DNA of 64,000 nt from Streptomyces sp. APSN-46.1. GTDB taxonomy: Bacteria; Actinomycetota; Actinomycetes; Streptomycetales; Streptomycetaceae. A model generated the notes under the pieces. That model did not search any database and was not told where the DNA came from. It was given only the letters and a program-made list of their open reading frames with translations. Location: positions 62,001-126,000 of the forward strand of contig NZ_JALGRF010000001.1 in the NCBI RefSeq assembly GCF_022815725.1, read 5' to 3'. A program made the translations under genes and the position numbers. This document shows, one piece after another, positions 8,026-17,069 of the stretch (position 1 is the first letter of the stretch; each line of letters begins with the position of its first letter).

Positions 8026-9194
8026 CGACCACCAGCACCACTACCGCCACCGGCGCAGCACGCACAGCACGTACAGGAACCAGAGGAGAGCCAGTGAACC
8101 CGGGGAATCCGGCTGTCGAGAACACGGGTGCCAGTGTGGGCACAGCCGGAGGGGGCGGGGAGAAGGCGGACACGCTCGCCCTCCTGGAGCGCGGCCGCAC
8201 GCTGTCGACGCCCGTGCTCCGCGCCGCCGTAGACCGGCTCGCGGCGCCCATGGACACCGTCGCCGCCTACCACTTCGGATGGATTGACGCCGAGGGCAAC
8301 CCGGCGGACGGCGACGGCGGCAAGGCCGTGCGCCCCGCGCTCGCGCTGCTCTCCGCCGAAGCGGCGGGCGCCCCCGCCGAGGTCGGCATCCCCGGCGCCG
8401 TCGCGGTCGAACTCGTGCACAACTTCTCGCTGCTGCACGACGACCTGATGGACGGCGACGAGCAGCGCCGCCACCGCGACACCGTGTGGAAGGTGCACGG
8501 CCCGGCCCAGGCCATCCTCGTCGGCGACGCGCTCTTCGCCCTCGCCAACGAGGTGCTGCTGGAGCTCGGCACGGTCGAGGCGGGCCGCGCGGCGCGCCGC
8601 CTGACCACCGCCACCCGCAAGCTGATCGACGGACAGGCGCAGGACATCTCGTACGAGCACCGAGAGCGCGTCAGCGTCGAGGAGTGCCTGGAGATGGAGG
8701 GCAACAAGACCGGCGCCCTGCTCGCCTGCTCGGTCTCCATCGGCGCGGTGCTCGGCGGCGCGGACGACCGCACGGCCGACAAGCTGGAGGAGTACGGCTA
8801 CCACCTCGGCCTCGCCTTCCAGGCGGTCGACGACCTGCTCGGCATCTGGGGCGACCCGGAGTCCACCGGCAAGCAGACCTGGAGCGACCTGCGCCAGCGC
8901 AAGAAGTCCCTGCCGGTCGTCGCCGCCCTCGCGGCCGGCGGGCCCGCCTGCGAGGAGCTCGGCCGGCTGCTCGCCGCCGACGCGAAGAGCAGTGACTTCG
9001 AGAACTTCTCGGAGGAGGAGTTCGCGGCCCGCGCGGCGCTGATCGAGGCGGCCGGCGGCCGCGAGTGGACCGCCGAGGAGGCGCGCCGCCAGCACGCGGT
9101 GGCGATCCGCGCGCTGGACGACGTGGACATGCCGCAGCGGGTGCGGGAGCAGCTGGTCGCCCTCGCCGACTTCGTCGTCGTGCGCAACAGGTGA
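8022..9194 (+). CDS. Polyprenyl (farnesyl/geranylgeranyl) diphosphate synthase family protein
   Basis: This 390-residue trans-prenyltransferase has a first Asp-rich motif, LLHDDLMDGDEQRR (about residue 145). The second region is FQAVDDLLGIWGD (about residue 270), where the usual DDxxD has lost its last Asp. Placed inside the hopanoid operon, it most likely supplies farnesyl diphosphate to HpnD. The annotated ATG overlaps the hpnE stop. A second in-frame start, GTG at 8094, follows an AGAGGAG ribosome site and would remove 24 low-complexity residues, so it may be the true one. Chain length of the product is not decided by what I can see. Confidence 0.9.
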   Translation: MTTTSTTTATGAARTARTGTRGEPVNPGNPAVENTGASVGTAGGGGEKADTLALLERGRTLSTPVLRAAVDRLAAPMDTVAAYHFGWIDAEGNPADGDGGKAVRPALALLSAEAAGAPAEVGIPGAVAVELVHNFSLLHDDLMDGDEQRRHRDTVWKVHGPAQAILVGDALFALANEVLLELGTVEAGRAARRLTTATRKLIDGQAQDISYEHRERVSVEECLEMEGNKTGALLACSVSIGAVLGGADDRTADKLEEYGYHLGLAFQAVDDLLGIWGDPESTGKQTWSDLRQRKKSLPVVAALAAGGPACEELGRLLAADAKSSDFENFSEEEFAARAALIEAAGGREWTAEEARRQHAVAIRALDDVDMPQRVREQLVALADFVVVRNR

Positions 9195-9325
9195 TCGCCA
9201 CCCGAGCTCGGATATGACTCGCGAGTCGCCGGCCGGCGCCACCAGCCCGGGCAATGCCCGGGCGGCGCCGGCCGACGGCGGACCCCAGGACAGCAGCAGA
9301 GGACACTGCACGCAAAGGGGAAGCC

Positions 9326-11395
9326 ATGACAGCGACGACCGACGGCGCCGGGGCCCGCGCCGCCGAACCGGGTGACAGCACGGCCGCGACGCCGCCTGCC
9401 CCCGCCCTTCCGGGAACCTGCGGGGCCACCCGGATCCGACCGGGCGCGGGCCTCGTACCGGGCGTTCACGAGGCCACCGCGCGCGCCGTCCGGAACCTGC
9501 TCGACCGCCAGGACCCCGAGGGCTGGTGGAAGGGCGACCTGGAGACCAACGTCACCATGGATGCCGAGGACCTGCTGCTGCGGCAGTTCCTCGGCATCCG
9601 GGACGAGGCCACCACACGGGCCGCCGCCCTGTTCATCCGGGGCGAGCAGAGGGACGACGGCACCTGGGCCACCTTCCACGGCGGACCGCCCGAACTGTCC
9701 GCCACCATCGAGGCGTACGTCGCCCTGCGCCTCGCCGGAGACGCCCCGGACGCCCCGCACATGGCCGCCGCCTCGGCCTGGATCCGGGCCCACGGGGGGA
9801 TCGCGTCCGCCCGGGTCTTCACCCGCGTCTGGCTGGCCCTCTTCGGCTGGTGGGACTGGGAGAACCTGCCCGAACTCCCGCCCGAGCTGGTGTTCCTGCC
9901 GTCCTGGGTGCCGCTCAACATCTACGACTTCGGCTGCTGGGCCCGCCAGACCATCGTCCCGCTCACGGTCGTCTCCGCGATGCGGCCCGTCCGCCCGGCC
10001 CCCTTCGCCCTGGACGAGCTGCACACCGACGCCCGGATCCCGGCCCCGGCCCGCCGGCCGGCTCCGCTGACCAGCTGGGACGGCGCCTTCCAGCGGATGG
10101 ACAAGGCCCTGCACGCCTACCGGCGGTTCGCCCCGCGCCGGCTGCGCAAGGCCGCGATGGCCGCCGCCGCCCGCTGGATCATCGAGCGCCAGGAGAACGA
10201 CGGCTGCTGGGGCGGGATCCAGCCACCGGCCGTGTACTCGGTCATCGCCCTGCACCTGCTCGGGTACGACCTCCAGCACCCGGTGATGCGCGCCGGACTG
10301 GAGTCCCTGGACCGGTTCACCGTGTGGCGCGAGGACGGTGCCCGGATGATCGAGGCGTGCCAGTCCCCGGTCTGGGACACCTGCCTCGCCGCCATCGCGC
10401 TGGCCGACGCGGGGGTGCGCCCCGACCATCCGGCCCTGGTGAAGGCCGCCGACTGGATGCTCGGGGAGGAAATCACGCGCAGCGGCGACTGGGCCGTGCG
10501 CCGACCCGGACTGGCCCCCGGAGGCTGGGCGTTCGAGTTCCACAACGACACCTACCCCGACATCGACGACACCGCCGAGGTGGTCCTCGCCCTGCGCCGT
10601 ATCCGGCACCCCGACCCGGCGAGGGTCGAGGCGGCCATCGCCCGCGGGGTGTCCTGGACCCTCGGAATGCAGTCGGGCAACGGGGCCTGGGCCGCCTTCG
10701 ACGCCGACAACACCAGCCCCTTCCCGAACCGGCTGCCCTTCTGCGACTTCGGGGAGGTCATCGACCCGCCCTCCGCGGATGTCACCGCGCACGTCGTGGA
10801 GATGCTCGCCTTCGAGGGCAGGACGGCGGACCCCCGGACCCGCCGGGGGATCGCCTGGCTGCTCGCCGAACAGGAGCCGGAGGGCGCCTGGTTCGGCCGC
10901 TGGGGCACCAACTACGTGTACGGGACGGGGTCGGTGGTCCCGGCCCTGACGGCCGCCGGTCTGGCTCCGGGACATCCCGCGATCCGGCGGGCGGTGCGCT
11001 GGCTGGAATCCGTACAGAACGAGGACGGGGGGTGGGGCGAGGACCAGCGCTCGTACCAGGACCGGTCCTGGGCCGGGAGGGGCGCCTCCACGGCTTCCCA
11101 GACCGCTTGGGCGCTGATGGCCCTGCTGTCGGCCGGCGAGCGGGACGGCAAGGCCGTCGAACGGGGCATCGCGTACCTGGTGGAGACCCAGCGGGCGGAC
11201 GGCACCTGGGACGAGCCGTACTTCACCGGCACCGGATTCCCCTGGGACTTCTCCATCAACTACCACCTGTACCGGCAGGTGTTCCCCCTCACCGCACTCG
11301 GTCGTTACCTGTACGGGGAGCCGTTCGGCTCCGACGGCCGTCAGCCGGGCGCCGGCGCGGACGTCCGACCCGGGGTACCGGCTGAGGAGGAGTGA
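9326..11395 (+). CDS. shc: Squalene-hopene cyclase
   Basis: This 689-residue class II triterpene cyclase converts squalene to hopene/hopanol. The protonating DxDDTA motif is seen as YPDIDDTAEVV (about residue 413). At least six QW repeats are visible, including QDPEGWW, QENDGCW, QSGNGAW, QEPEGAW, QNEDGGW and QRADGTW. The ATG has a good upstream AAAGGGG. The first 40 residues are low complexity. A 131-bp gap after the polyprenyl synthase is the longest inside the operon and could hold an internal promoter; I see no clear one. The enzyme is monotopic in the membrane in known homologues. Confidence 0.96.
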   Translation: MTATTDGAGARAAEPGDSTAATPPAPALPGTCGATRIRPGAGLVPGVHEATARAVRNLLDRQDPEGWWKGDLETNVTMDAEDLLLRQFLGIRDEATTRAAALFIRGEQRDDGTWATFHGGPPELSATIEAYVALRLAGDAPDAPHMAAASAWIRAHGGIASARVFTRVWLALFGWWDWENLPELPPELVFLPSWVPLNIYDFGCWARQTIVPLTVVSAMRPVRPAPFALDELHTDARIPAPARRPAPLTSWDGAFQRMDKALHAYRRFAPRRLRKAAMAAAARWIIERQENDGCWGGIQPPAVYSVIALHLLGYDLQHPVMRAGLESLDRFTVWREDGARMIEACQSPVWDTCLAAIALADAGVRPDHPALVKAADWMLGEEITRSGDWAVRRPGLAPGGWAFEFHNDTYPDIDDTAEVVLALRRIRHPDPARVEAAIARGVSWTLGMQSGNGAWAAFDADNTSPFPNRLPFCDFGEVIDPPSADVTAHVVEMLAFEGRTADPRTRRGIAWLLAEQEPEGAWFGRWGTNYVYGTGSVVPALTAAGLAPGHPAIRRAVRWLESVQNEDGGWGEDQRSYQDRSWAGRGASTASQTAWALMALLSAGERDGKAVERGIAYLVETQRADGTWDEPYFTGTGFPWDFSINYHLYRQVFPLTALGRYLYGEPFGSDGRQPGAGADVRPGVPAEEE

Positions 11396-12066
11396 TGGAC
11401 GGCCGAGCCGAGGCCCCCGCCGCGCTACTGATCGCCTGCGCCCTGCGCATCGAGCAGGCGGCCCTGCGCAGCGGCGGGGAACGCGGTGCCCGGCGTGCCG
11501 TGAAGGGGTGCGCCGTCCTGCGCACCGGCATGGGGCCGCGCGCCGCCGAGCGGGCCGTCACCAGGGCGCTGGCCGGGCCGGGGAGGGCCGAGGCCGCCGT
11601 CCTCGCGACCGGGTTCTGCGCCGGGCTGGTCCCCGGCATGAACCCCGGCGACCTGATCGTCGCCGACGAGACCCGGGACCCGCGCGGAACCGTCGTCTGT
11701 GACGGGACCGCCCTGCTCGCCGAGGCACTGGCCCGGGCCGTTCCGGGCCGGACCGTGCACCTCGGCGCGCTGACCGGATCCGACCACGTCGTCCGCGGCC
11801 AGGAGCGCGCGCAGCTGCGCGCCACCGGCGCCATCGCGGTCGACATGGAATCGGCGGCCACCCTGTGGGCCGCCGCCCGGCGCGACGGCGCCGCACCTCA
11901 CGGGAAGCGCCCGGTTGCGGCCGTCCGGGTGATCGTGGACGCTCCCGAGCATGAGCTCGTCCGCATCGGCACGCTGCGCGGTGGAATATCTGCCTTCCGT
12001 GTTCTTCGTGCCGTGCTGCCCGTGTTCCATGACTGGCACCGTTCTTTGCTGCTCCCCAGGAGGTGA
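11395..12066 (+). CDS. hpnG: Adenosylhopane nucleosidase/phosphorylase HpnG
   Basis: This 223-residue protein of the nucleoside phosphorylase/MTA-SAH nucleosidase fold has TGFCAGL and a late AVDMESAATLW, the conserved purine-site Met-Glu pair. HpnG releases adenine from adenosylhopane on the way to ribosylhopane. It follows shc with overlapping stop and start; the ATG at 11395 is preferred over the in-frame GTG three bases earlier because GAGGAG lies just upstream. hpnH follows after 5 bp. Confidence 0.88.
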   Translation: MDGRAEAPAALLIACALRIEQAALRSGGERGARRAVKGCAVLRTGMGPRAAERAVTRALAGPGRAEAAVLATGFCAGLVPGMNPGDLIVADETRDPRGTVVCDGTALLAEALARAVPGRTVHLGALTGSDHVVRGQERAQLRATGAIAVDMESAATLWAAARRDGAAPHGKRPVAAVRVIVDAPEHELVRIGTLRGGISAFRVLRAVLPVFHDWHRSLLLPRR

Positions 12067-12071
12067 GCCAG

Positions 12072-13103
12072 ATGGCCATGCCACTGCGACAGTCCATCAG
12101 GGTCGGGACCTATCTTCTCGAACAGAAGCTCCGCAAGCGTGAGAAGTTCCCGCTGATCGTCGAGCTGGAACCGCTCTACGCCTGCAACCTGGCCTGCGAG
12201 GGGTGCGGGAAGATCCAGCACCCGGCCGGGGTGCTCAAGCAGCGCATGCCGGTCGCCCAGGCGGTCGGCGCCGTCCTGGAGTCCGGAGCGCCCATGGTGT
12301 CCATCGCGGGCGGCGAGCCCTTGATGCACCCGCACATCGACGTGATCGTGCGCCAGCTGGTGGCGCGGCGGAAGTACGTGTTCCTCTGCACCAACGCGCT
12401 GCTGCTGCGCAAGAAGATCGAGAAGTTCACCCCGTCCCCGTACTTCGCCTTCGCCGTGCACATCGACGGGCTGCGCGAACGGCACGACGAGTCGGTGGCC
12501 AAGGAAGGGGTCTTCGACGAGGCGGTCGCCGCCATCAAGGAGGCCAAGAAGCGCGGGTTCCGGGTGACCACCAACTCCACCTTCTTCAACACCGACACCC
12601 CGCAGACGATCATCGAGGTGCTCAACTACCTCAACGACGACCTCCAGGTCGACGAAATGATGATCTCGCCCGCCTACGCCTACGAAAAGGCCCCCGACCA
12701 GGAACACTTCCTGGGTGTCGAACAGACCCGCGAACTCTTCAAGAAGGCCTTCGCGGGCGGCAACCGGCGGCGCTGGCGCCTCAACCACTCGCCGCTCTTC
12801 CTCGACTTCCTGGAAGGCAAGGCGGATTTCCCGTGCACCGCCTGGGCCATTCCGAACTACTCCCTCTTCGGCTGGCAGCGCCCCTGCTATCTGATGAGTG
12901 ACGGCTACGTGCCGACGTACAAGGAGCTCATCGAGGAGACCGACTGGAGCAAGTACGGCCGCGGAAAGGATCCGCGCTGCGCGAATTGCATGGCGCACTG
13001 CGGCTACGAGCCCACCGCCGTCCTGGCCACCATGGGCTCGCTCAAGGAGTCCCTGCGAGCGGCCAGGGAGACGATCGGCGGCAACCGGGCCGCGTCGTCA
13101 TGA
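12072..13103 (+). CDS. hpnH: Adenosyl-hopene transferase HpnH (radical SAM)
   Basis: This 343-residue radical SAM enzyme joins a 5'-deoxyadenosyl group to hopene. The cluster motif CxxxCxxC is seen as CNLACEGC (about residue 38), followed by the GGEP motif (SIAGGEPL). A Cys-rich tail, CANCMAHCGYEP, ends the protein. The ATG at 12072 follows AGGAGGTG with correct spacing and gives the family's usual MAMPLRQSIRVGTYL beginning; the earlier GTG at 12063 is less likely. Its stop overlaps the aminotransferase start. Confidence 0.95.
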   Translation: MAMPLRQSIRVGTYLLEQKLRKREKFPLIVELEPLYACNLACEGCGKIQHPAGVLKQRMPVAQAVGAVLESGAPMVSIAGGEPLMHPHIDVIVRQLVARRKYVFLCTNALLLRKKIEKFTPSPYFAFAVHIDGLRERHDESVAKEGVFDEAVAAIKEAKKRGFRVTTNSTFFNTDTPQTIIEVLNYLNDDLQVDEMMISPAYAYEKAPDQEHFLGVEQTRELFKKAFAGGNRRRWRLNHSPLFLDFLEGKADFPCTAWAIPNYSLFGWQRPCYLMSDGYVPTYKELIEETDWSKYGRGKDPRCANCMAHCGYEPTAVLATMGSLKESLRAARETIGGNRAASS

Positions 13104-14518
13104 CCCCCGGATCAGGAGCGTCAGGAGCGGGCGGGCGCGAGGGCTTCGACCTCGGCGCCCTGCTGGCCGAGCGAGGCGGGGAGCGGTACGCGCTGCACGC
13201 CCGCCACCTCAACCACCAACTGCCCCGCATGCTGCACACCATCGGCTTCGACAACGTCTACGAGCGGGCCGAGGGCGCCCACTTCTGGGACGCCGAGGGC
13301 AACGACTACCTCGACATGCTGGCCGGGTTCGGGGTCATGGGCCTGGGCCGGCACCACCCGGTGGTCCGCCGGGCCCTGCACGACGTCCTGGACGCCCAAC
13401 TCGCCGACCTCACCCGTTTCGACTGCCCGCCGCTGCCGGGGCTGCTGGCCGAGAAGCTGCTCTCGTACAGCCCGCACCTGGACCGGGTCTTCTTCGGCAA
13501 CAGCGGTACCGAGGCCGTGGAGACCGCCCTGAAATTCGCCCGGTACGCCACCGGCCGCCCCAGGATCATCTACTGCGACCACGCCTTCCACGGGCTCACC
13601 ACCGGCTCGCTCTCGGTCAACGGGGAGCGCGGATTCCGGGACGGCTTCGCCCCGCTGCTGCCGGACACGAGGATCGAGCTCGGGGACCTGGCCGCCCTGG
13701 AGCGGGAGCTCGGGCGGGGCGACGTGGCCGCCTTCATCGTCGAGCCGGTCCAGGGCAAGGGGGTGCTCGCGGCCCCGCCCGGATTCCTGGTCGCCGCGCA
13801 GGAACTGCTGCGCCGGCACAAGGCGCTGCTCATCGCGGACGAGGTGCAGACCGGCCTGGGACGTACCGGTGACTTCTACGCGTACCAGTACGAGCCGGGC
13901 GTGGAGCCGGACCTGGTCTGTGTGGCCAAGGCCCTGTCGGGCGGCTATGTCCCGGTCGGCGCGACCCTGGGCAAGGACTGGATCTTCAAGAAGGTCTACT
14001 CGTCCATGGACCGGGTGCTGGTGCACTCCGCGAGCTTCGGCTCCAACGCGCAGGCGATGGCGGCGGGGCTGGCGGTGCTGTCGGTCATGGAGGACGAGCG
14101 GCTGGTCGCCAACGCGCGGGCGATGGGCGACCTGCTGCGCGGGCGGCTCGCGGCGATGGTGGACGAGTACGAGCTGCTGCACGAGGTGCGGGGGCGCGGG
14201 CTGATGGTCGGCATCGAGTTCGGCCGGCCGTCCTCCCTGGGGCTGCGCAGCCGCTGGACCATGCTCCAGGCGGCCCGCAAGGGGCTGTTCGCCCAGATGG
14301 TGGTGGTACCGCTGCTGAAGAAGCACCGGATCCTCACCCAGGTCTCCGGCGACCACCTGGAAGTCATCAAGCTGATTCCGCCGCTCGTCGTGGACGAGGG
14401 GGACGTGGACCGGTTCGTGGCCGCCTTCCGCGAGGTCATGGACGAGGCCCACGGCGGGGGCGGCCTGATGTGGGACTTCGGCAGAACGCTGGTGAAGCAG
14501 GCCGTCGGCAACGGCTGA
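13100..14518 (+). CDS. hpnO: Class III aminotransferase HpnO, aminobacteriohopanetriol-forming
   Basis: This 472-residue PLP enzyme of the ornithine/acetylornithine aminotransferase class has GNSGTEAVETALK (phosphate site, about residue 137), DEVQTGLGRTG (about residue 247) and VAKALSGGYVPVG with the Schiff-base Lys (about residue 277). In hopanoid clusters this enzyme aminates the ribosylhopane-derived aldehyde to aminobacteriohopanetriol. The start overlaps hpnH as ATGA. In the Streptomyces coelicolor cluster, as I recall it, ispG and dxs lie between these two genes; here they do not. Confidence 0.88.
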   Translation: MTPGSGASGAGGREGFDLGALLAERGGERYALHARHLNHQLPRMLHTIGFDNVYERAEGAHFWDAEGNDYLDMLAGFGVMGLGRHHPVVRRALHDVLDAQLADLTRFDCPPLPGLLAEKLLSYSPHLDRVFFGNSGTEAVETALKFARYATGRPRIIYCDHAFHGLTTGSLSVNGERGFRDGFAPLLPDTRIELGDLAALERELGRGDVAAFIVEPVQGKGVLAAPPGFLVAAQELLRRHKALLIADEVQTGLGRTGDFYAYQYEPGVEPDLVCVAKALSGGYVPVGATLGKDWIFKKVYSSMDRVLVHSASFGSNAQAMAAGLAVLSVMEDERLVANARAMGDLLRGRLAAMVDEYELLHEVRGRGLMVGIEFGRPSSLGLRSRWTMLQAARKGLFAQMVVVPLLKKHRILTQVSGDHLEVIKLIPPLVVDEGDVDRFVAAFREVMDEAHGGGGLMWDFGRTLVKQAVGNG

Positions 14519-14571
14519 CGGCCCGCTCCGGCCGGCCGTCGACTACGGCTGACGGCCCCGCTCCGGCCGTC
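14517..14571. terminator. Two tandem hairpins between convergent hpnO and phosphatase genes
   Basis: Two copies of a GACGGCC...GGCCGTC inverted repeat (14517-14540 and 14551-14571) fill the gap between converging genes. The DNA is also a near direct repeat of GGCTGACGGCC(C)CGCTCCGGCC. It probably ends transcription from both sides. Confidence 0.65.
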
Positions 14572-15378
14572 CTATTCGAGGAGCCGGTCCCGCAGCCGGC
14601 CGAGGGTCTCGGGTGCGAGTCCGAGACCTTCGGCCAGATAGCGGTCCACTCCGCCCCAGGTCTCGTCGATGGTCTCGAACGCCGCGGTCAGATATTCGGC
14701 GCGGGCGTCGAAGAGGGGCGCGAGGAGCTCCGTCACCTCGGGGGAGCGGGCCCCCGCCGGCTCTCCGCCGCGCCGCATCCGGTAGCGGCGGTGCGGGGCG
14801 TTGGACTCCAGGTAGTCCGCGACGATCGCCTCGCGTTCGACGCCGAGCGCGAGCAGGGTGACCGCGATCGAGAGGCCGGCCCGGTCCTTGCCGGCGGCGC
14901 AGTGCATCAGGGCCGGGACGCTGTCCTCGGCGAGGGCGTGCACCACGCGGCTGTGCTCGGCGGTGCGGTCGCGGATGATGCCGCGGTAGGAGTCGGCCAT
15001 CCGGGCCACGGCCTTGCCGTCGCCCAGGATCGCGCGGAGCTGGTCGAGGTCGCCCTCGCGGACCATCTTCCAGAACTCCCCGCCGTCGGCCGGATCCGAC
15101 AGCGGGATGTTGACGTTGCGGACGCCGGGCAGCTCCACGTCGTGGCCGTCGAGGGCCTGGTCGGCGCCGTTGCGGAAGTCGAAGACGGTGTGCAGGCCGA
15201 GTGAAGAGAGGTACTCTGCATCGCTTTCGGTGGCATGTGCTAGATGTCCGCTTCGGAACAGTTGTCCCGACCTGACCCTTCGTCCGTCCGTAGTCGACAT
15301 TCCGCCCACATCGCGGAAATTGCGCACTCCGGACAGTTCCGGCTCCGTGGGTGGGGCCTGAGGTATCTGCTGGGTCAC
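14572..15378 (-). CDS. Tyrosine-protein phosphatase (Y_phosphatase3/PtpA-like family)
   Basis: This 268-residue phosphatase has the P-loop HCAAGKDRAG (about residue 160), the Cys-x5-Arg site of the bacterial dual-specificity/lipid phosphatase group, with the Lys-Asp form (CxxGKDR) seen in MptpB-like enzymes. The N-terminal NFRDVGG segment is also characteristic. GTG start at 15378 with GGAGGAG upstream. It stands alone. Substrates could be phosphoproteins or phosphoinositides. Confidence 0.88.
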   Translation of the reverse strand: MTQQIPQAPPTEPELSGVRNFRDVGGMSTTDGRRVRSGQLFRSGHLAHATESDAEYLSSLGLHTVFDFRNGADQALDGHDVELPGVRNVNIPLSDPADGGEFWKMVREGDLDQLRAILGDGKAVARMADSYRGIIRDRTAEHSRVVHALAEDSVPALMHCAAGKDRAGLSIAVTLLALGVEREAIVADYLESNAPHRRYRMRRGGEPAGARSPEVTELLAPLFDARAEYLTAAFETIDETWGGVDRYLAEGLGLAPETLGRLRDRLLE

Positions 15379-15671
15379 GGGAACTCCTCCGCGTGGTCGT
15401 GGGGTGTCCGAATTACACGGGTTGGCGCCAACTTGCCATATCCGGAGGCGAGATCGGATCCCTCCCCGTGAGCCAGATCATACGGTGACCCTGAGTGCCT
15501 GATCGCTGAAGCCGAATTCCCTTGCCAGGGCGGTTGTTGCGGCCGCTGAATGGACAGAGGGTGACCGGAATTCCGTTGATCCCTCATACCTTCGATTCCG
15601 TCAGGGAATTCGTGGGTTGTTCCGCGCGCACGGCTGGATTACGTTCGCGAGCGATCCGGGTGGACCGCCGA

Positions 15672-15850
15672 ATCCTGCCGCCGCCCGGCAACCGCACCCG
15701 ACTATCAGCGCGCGCGGCAGGAGCGGGGGAACCAGGTAAGCCGCTGTTCCGGATCTTTTCCGGGACGGCTAGGGGTGGAGCCGTACGTGTGCTGTTCATG
15801 TACGGCCGGACATCTCCAGTCCGAACCCGACAGCTCACCTCGCAGGCGAC
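15672..15850 (+). promoter_or_regulatory. ydaO-type c-di-AMP riboswitch
   Basis: The leader of the peptidase gene contains the hallmark GACAGCTCACCTCGCAGGC at 15829-15847, the near-invariant 3' block of the ydaO-yuaA aptamer. GGGGGAACCAGGTAAGCCG upstream matches the aptamer's GGGGAACC block. In actinobacteria this class sits in front of cell-wall hydrolase genes and shuts them off when c-di-AMP is high. The 5' boundary is approximate. The ribosome site (GGAGAGGAA) lies just after the aptamer, so either termination or occlusion is possible. Confidence 0.9.
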
Positions 15851-15865
15851 GGAGAGGAATCCGCC

Positions 15866-16903
15866 ATGCCCGCAAAGGGTAAGCACCGCCGTCCCAAGTC
15901 CGGTTCGATATCGCGCGGTTTCGCCGTCGCCGGTACCGGTGGCGCGGCCCTCGCGCTGCCGCTGCTGGGTGCCACCGGCGCCTCGGCGGCCGGCGCCCCG
16001 GCCGCCGCCCCCGTCTCGGCTCCGGCGCAGGCGCCGCAGCTCCAGGCCCCGCTCCAGGCCCCGGTCCAGGCCCCGGTTCAGGTCCTGCCGGCGGCCGCCC
16101 CGCAGGCCGCGGCGGCCGCGCCGACCGTGTACACGGTCGTGCCGGGCGACTACCTCTCGAAGATCGCCGCGGAGCGCCACCTGGACGGTGGCTGGGAGCG
16201 GCTCTACGAGGACAACCGCGAGGCCGTCGGTTCCAACCCCTCGCTGATCCACCCCGGTCTGAAGCTGACCCTGGGCGCGAAGGGCGAGGCGGCCGCCGCC
16301 CCGGCCGAGTCCGCTCCGGCCGAGTCCGCCCCGGCTCCGAAGCGCGCGGAGAAGCCGGCCGGCAAGTCCGCCCCGGCCGCGCCGTCCAAGGCCGCGCCGT
16401 CCCAGGGCAAGGCGGCTCCCGCCGCGCCCGCCGCGCCCGCCAAGAAGCAGCAGGCCACCGGCACGACCGCAGGCACGACCGCCACCACGGGCAAGACCGC
16501 CTCCTTCGTGGCCCCCCTCGGCGGCGGCATCTCCACCCCGTACAAGACCCCCGGTGCCATGTGGTCCTCCGGCTACCACACCGGCGTCGACTTCATCGCG
16601 AGCTCCGGGACCACCGTCAAGGCGGTCGGCGCGGGCACCGTGGTCTCCGCCGGCTGGGGCGGCGCGTACGGCAACGAGGTGATCATCCGGCACGCGGACG
16701 GCGCGTACTCCCAGTACGCCCACCTCTCGCAGCTGTCCGTCTCGGTCGGCCAGAGCGTCACCGCCGGCCAGCGCATCGGCCTCTCCGGCTCCACCGGCAA
16801 CTCGACCGGCCCGCACCTGCACTTCGAGATCCGCACCGGCCCGTCCTACGGCTCGGACATGGACCCGGTGGCCTACCTCCGCTCCAAGGGCGTGAGCATC
16901 TGA
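15866..16903 (+). CDS. Secreted LysM and M23-family peptidoglycan peptidase
   Basis: This 345-residue exported protein has a signal peptide (charged start, then hydrophobic FAVAGTGGAALALPLLGATGASA, cleaved near residue 43), an Ala/Pro/Gln-rich linker with QAPVQAPVQ repeats, and a LysM domain starting at YTVVPGDYLSKIA (about residue 90). A second Ala/Pro/Lys linker leads to a C-terminal M23 endopeptidase domain. The zinc site is HTGVDF and HLHFEIR with the intervening YAHLS. It should cut peptide cross-links in the wall. The c-di-AMP riboswitch in its leader ties its expression to c-di-AMP and so to turgor or wall state. Confidence 0.95.
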   Translation: MPAKGKHRRPKSGSISRGFAVAGTGGAALALPLLGATGASAAGAPAAAPVSAPAQAPQLQAPLQAPVQAPVQVLPAAAPQAAAAAPTVYTVVPGDYLSKIAAERHLDGGWERLYEDNREAVGSNPSLIHPGLKLTLGAKGEAAAAPAESAPAESAPAPKRAEKPAGKSAPAAPSKAAPSQGKAAPAAPAAPAKKQQATGTTAGTTATTGKTASFVAPLGGGISTPYKTPGAMWSSGYHTGVDFIASSGTTVKAVGAGTVVSAGWGGAYGNEVIIRHADGAYSQYAHLSQLSVSVGQSVTAGQRIGLSGSTGNSTGPHLHFEIRTGPSYGSDMDPVAYLRSKGVSI

Positions 16904-16939
16904 CGGCAGCCGCCGCCGGAAGAAGTACGACAGACGCGT

Positions 16940-16970
16940 GAGGCCGGGGCCCGAGGGGGGTCCCGGCCTC
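16940..16970 (+). terminator. Intrinsic terminator of the peptidase gene
   Basis: A GC-rich hairpin (GAGGCCGGG(G)CC against GGTCCCGGCCTC) lies 37 bp after the stop codon. Confidence 0.7.
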
Positions 16971-17069
16971 GCGGGCTTATTCCGACCTGACCGGGTGGTA
17001 TAGATCACGGTCCGTCAACCCCTGCCTACGGTGGCGTAGGTCACGCGCCGCGGTGAAGGATAGGGGACC

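Noticed and set aside
15379..15671. A gene between the phosphatase and the riboswitch
   Set aside because: Open frames here lack codon bias and ribosome sites; the stretch is best read as divergent promoter DNA.
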